From Rhodoferax sp. (GTDB taxonomy: Bacteria > Pseudomonadota > Gammaproteobacteria > Burkholderiales > Burkholderiaceae_C), in NCBI GenBank assembly GCA_020048255.1, contig JAIFMR010000125.1, positions 1 to 15,388 on the forward strand: 15,388 bases of DNA, given 5' to 3'. This document shows positions 14,094-15,388 of this stretch, one piece after another (position 1 is the first letter of the stretch; each line of letters starts with the position of its first letter). A model generated the notes under the pieces. It ran no database searches. It saw nothing but the letters and a program-made list of their open reading frames with translations, and was not told where the DNA came from. Made by a program: the position numbers and the translations under genes.

Positions 14094-15388
14094 CTACATC
14101 TTCAAACCTTGCACGCGCACCAAACCATCAGGTATGGTTTTCATGCCGGTCAACTTCTTGTTGTATGCCCAAAGCCAATTGCGGTGGTACAGATAAATAA
14201 TGGGCAGTTCCTTGGCAGCCTCGGCAGCCAGGGTGGCAAACACCTTGATTCGGCCAGAAGTATCCAGCGTGTTGCGCGAACGATTGAGTAAATCGTCCCA
14301 AAGTGGACGGCATTCACCGCTGTAGTTCAGCGGCTGCTTGCAACCGTAAAAGCTGAACAAATTTCCATCCGGATCAGCGCGCCCGCTCCACGCCAATACA
14401 TACGCATCAAACTGACCCTTGTCTGCCATGTTGAGTGATGTGGCGAATTCGGTCGACTGAATCTTCACATCAAAACCAGCATCTTTGGCCATGGCCTGGA
14501 CCACCTGGGCCACACGCTGGCCATCAGATGTAGTGGGCGTCATGAGTGTAAAGCTGGGGTTGGTGACGCCAGCCTCTTTCAGCAATGCCTTGGCGCGTGG
14601 AATATCTCGCTTGGGCATAGGTACGTTTTTGGCATAAAAGCTGTTGCTTGGGGAAACCCATTGGTTGCCGGGAGTCGCCTCGCCATCCATGGCCACCTTG
14701 ACAATGCCGGCCCGATCCAGGGAGAGTTCAAAAGCCTCTCGAACACGAGCGTCACGCCCGAGTGGATTGGCCTGCGCCTGATCACTTTTATGGGTGTTGA
14801 TGGTGATGCCCTGGTAACCCAGCTCTGTAATGCGCGACATGCTGAGCTTTTTGTCTGCCTTGATAGACGCTACATCAGACGGTGCAACACGCTCAATGAA
14901 ATCGAGCTGGCCTGAGCGAAGGTTAGCCAATCTGACGGTTGAATCCACGATCGGAAGGTAGACCACCTTGTCAAAGTGAATCTCTGACTTGTTCCAGTAG
15001 TTCTGGAAACGTTCCAGGACAATGCGGTCCTGTGCCACCCGTTCAGTAAACCGAAACGGCCCAGAGCAAACCGGCTTGGTCCCAAAATTGGTTGGATTGG
15101 CTGTCGCCGCCTTGGGTGACACCATCATGCCAGCACGGTCGGCCAACACAGTGAGAAGTGGGGAAAAAGGTGCGCTCAAGTTGATTTTGACGGTGGACGG
15201 ATCGAGCACCTCGACCGTCGTCACCGGAGACAACTCACCGCGGCGATTGGACCCTGGCATCGTCTTGTGTCGCTCGATATTGAACTTGACCGAAGCAGCG
15301 TCAAACTTCTCACCATCGTGAAAGGTCACACCACTGCGGAGCTTGAGTGTCAGCGACTTGTTGTCAGCAGACCATTGGTAAGACGTTG
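14094..15388 (-). CDS. ABC transporter substrate-binding protein (family 5), binding protein 1, 5' end outside the window
   Basis: About 431 residues of the C-terminal part are visible; the frame stays open to the right edge, so start and signal peptide lie outside. The GTG near 15329 is an internal valine, because family sequence continues before it (a WSADN stretch, then LTLKLRSGVTFHDGEKFDA). The fragment has the family 5 core: SVKFNIERHKTMPGSNRRGE, then FRFTERVAQDRIVLERFQNYW, VREAFELSLDRAGIV and NQWVSPSNSFYAKN. The C-terminal region reads WSGRADPDGNLFSFYGCKQ then NYSGECRPLWDDLL, a form common in GsiB-like (glutathione-importer) and related binding proteins. It is the first visible gene of the operon, followed after 24 nt by permease B1. 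That similarity, with a GGT-family gene two genes further on, makes gamma-glutamyl peptides a possible but unproven ligand. Confidence 0.92.
   Translation of the reverse strand, partial: TSYQWSADNKSLTLKLRSGVTFHDGEKFDAASVKFNIERHKTMPGSNRRGELSPVTTVEVLDPSTVKINLSAPFSPLLTVLADRAGMMVSPKAATANPTNFGTKPVCSGPFRFTERVAQDRIVLERFQNYWNKSEIHFDKVVYLPIVDSTVRLANLRSGQLDFIERVAPSDVASIKADKKLSMSRITELGYQGITINTHKSDQAQANPLGRDARVREAFELSLDRAGIVKVAMDGEATPGNQWVSPSNSFYAKNVPMPKRDIPRAKALLKEAGVTNPSFTLMTPTTSDGQRVAQVVQAMAKDAGFDVKIQSTEFATSLNMADKGQFDAYVLAWSGRADPDGNLFSFYGCKQPLNYSGECRPLWDDLLNRSRNTLDTSGRIKVFATLAAEAAKELPIIYLYHRNWLWAYNKKLTGMKTIPDGLVRVQGLKM

Overview
The window looks like chromosomal DNA of a moderately GC-rich proteobacterium. 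The style of the oligopeptide-type ABC genes, the acetamidase/formamidase and the TldD/TldE-like pair suggests Burkholderiales, perhaps Comamonadaceae. That placement is an impression from protein style and no marker gene supports it. Nearly all the DNA is coding. I see no tRNA, rRNA, insertion sequence, CRISPR array or phage gene.

Left part (1-3426): the 3' end of a plus-strand amidohydrolase runs in from the left edge and converges on a minus-strand two-gene unit. That unit is a TldD-type zinc protease subunit (HExxxH) followed by its TldE/PmbA-type partner, joined by a 4-nt ATGA start/stop overlap. Middle (3427-4118): a 248-nt divergent intergenic region carries a perfect 9-bp inverted repeat. 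It separates the tldD-like gene from a plus-strand gene for a small exported DUF302-family protein.

Right part (4128-15388): ten consecutive minus-strand genes with very short gaps or overlaps look like one operon, read from right to left. The order is substrate-binding protein 1 (partial, cut by the right edge), permease B1, permease C1, gamma-glutamyltransferase-family hydrolase, permease C2, permease B2, substrate-binding protein 2, acetamidase/formamidase, ATPase D and ATPase F. There are two complete membrane-domain pairs and two binding proteins but only one ATPase pair in view. Gene order is mirror-like around the gamma-glutamyltransferase gene (A-B-C-GGT-C'-B'-A') although all genes lie on one strand.

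A reasonable inference is a nitrogen/peptide scavenging locus. Two binding proteins of different specificity would deliver peptides, gamma-glutamyl compounds or amides through two pores driven by shared ATPases. A signal-less, probably cytoplasmic GGT-like hydrolase would then release glutamate, and the amidase would release ammonia from amides. The substrate cannot be read from the sequence. The two most worthwhile follow-ups are this double-transporter/hydrolase operon and the TldD/TldE-like pair, which has no obvious peptide substrate nearby.
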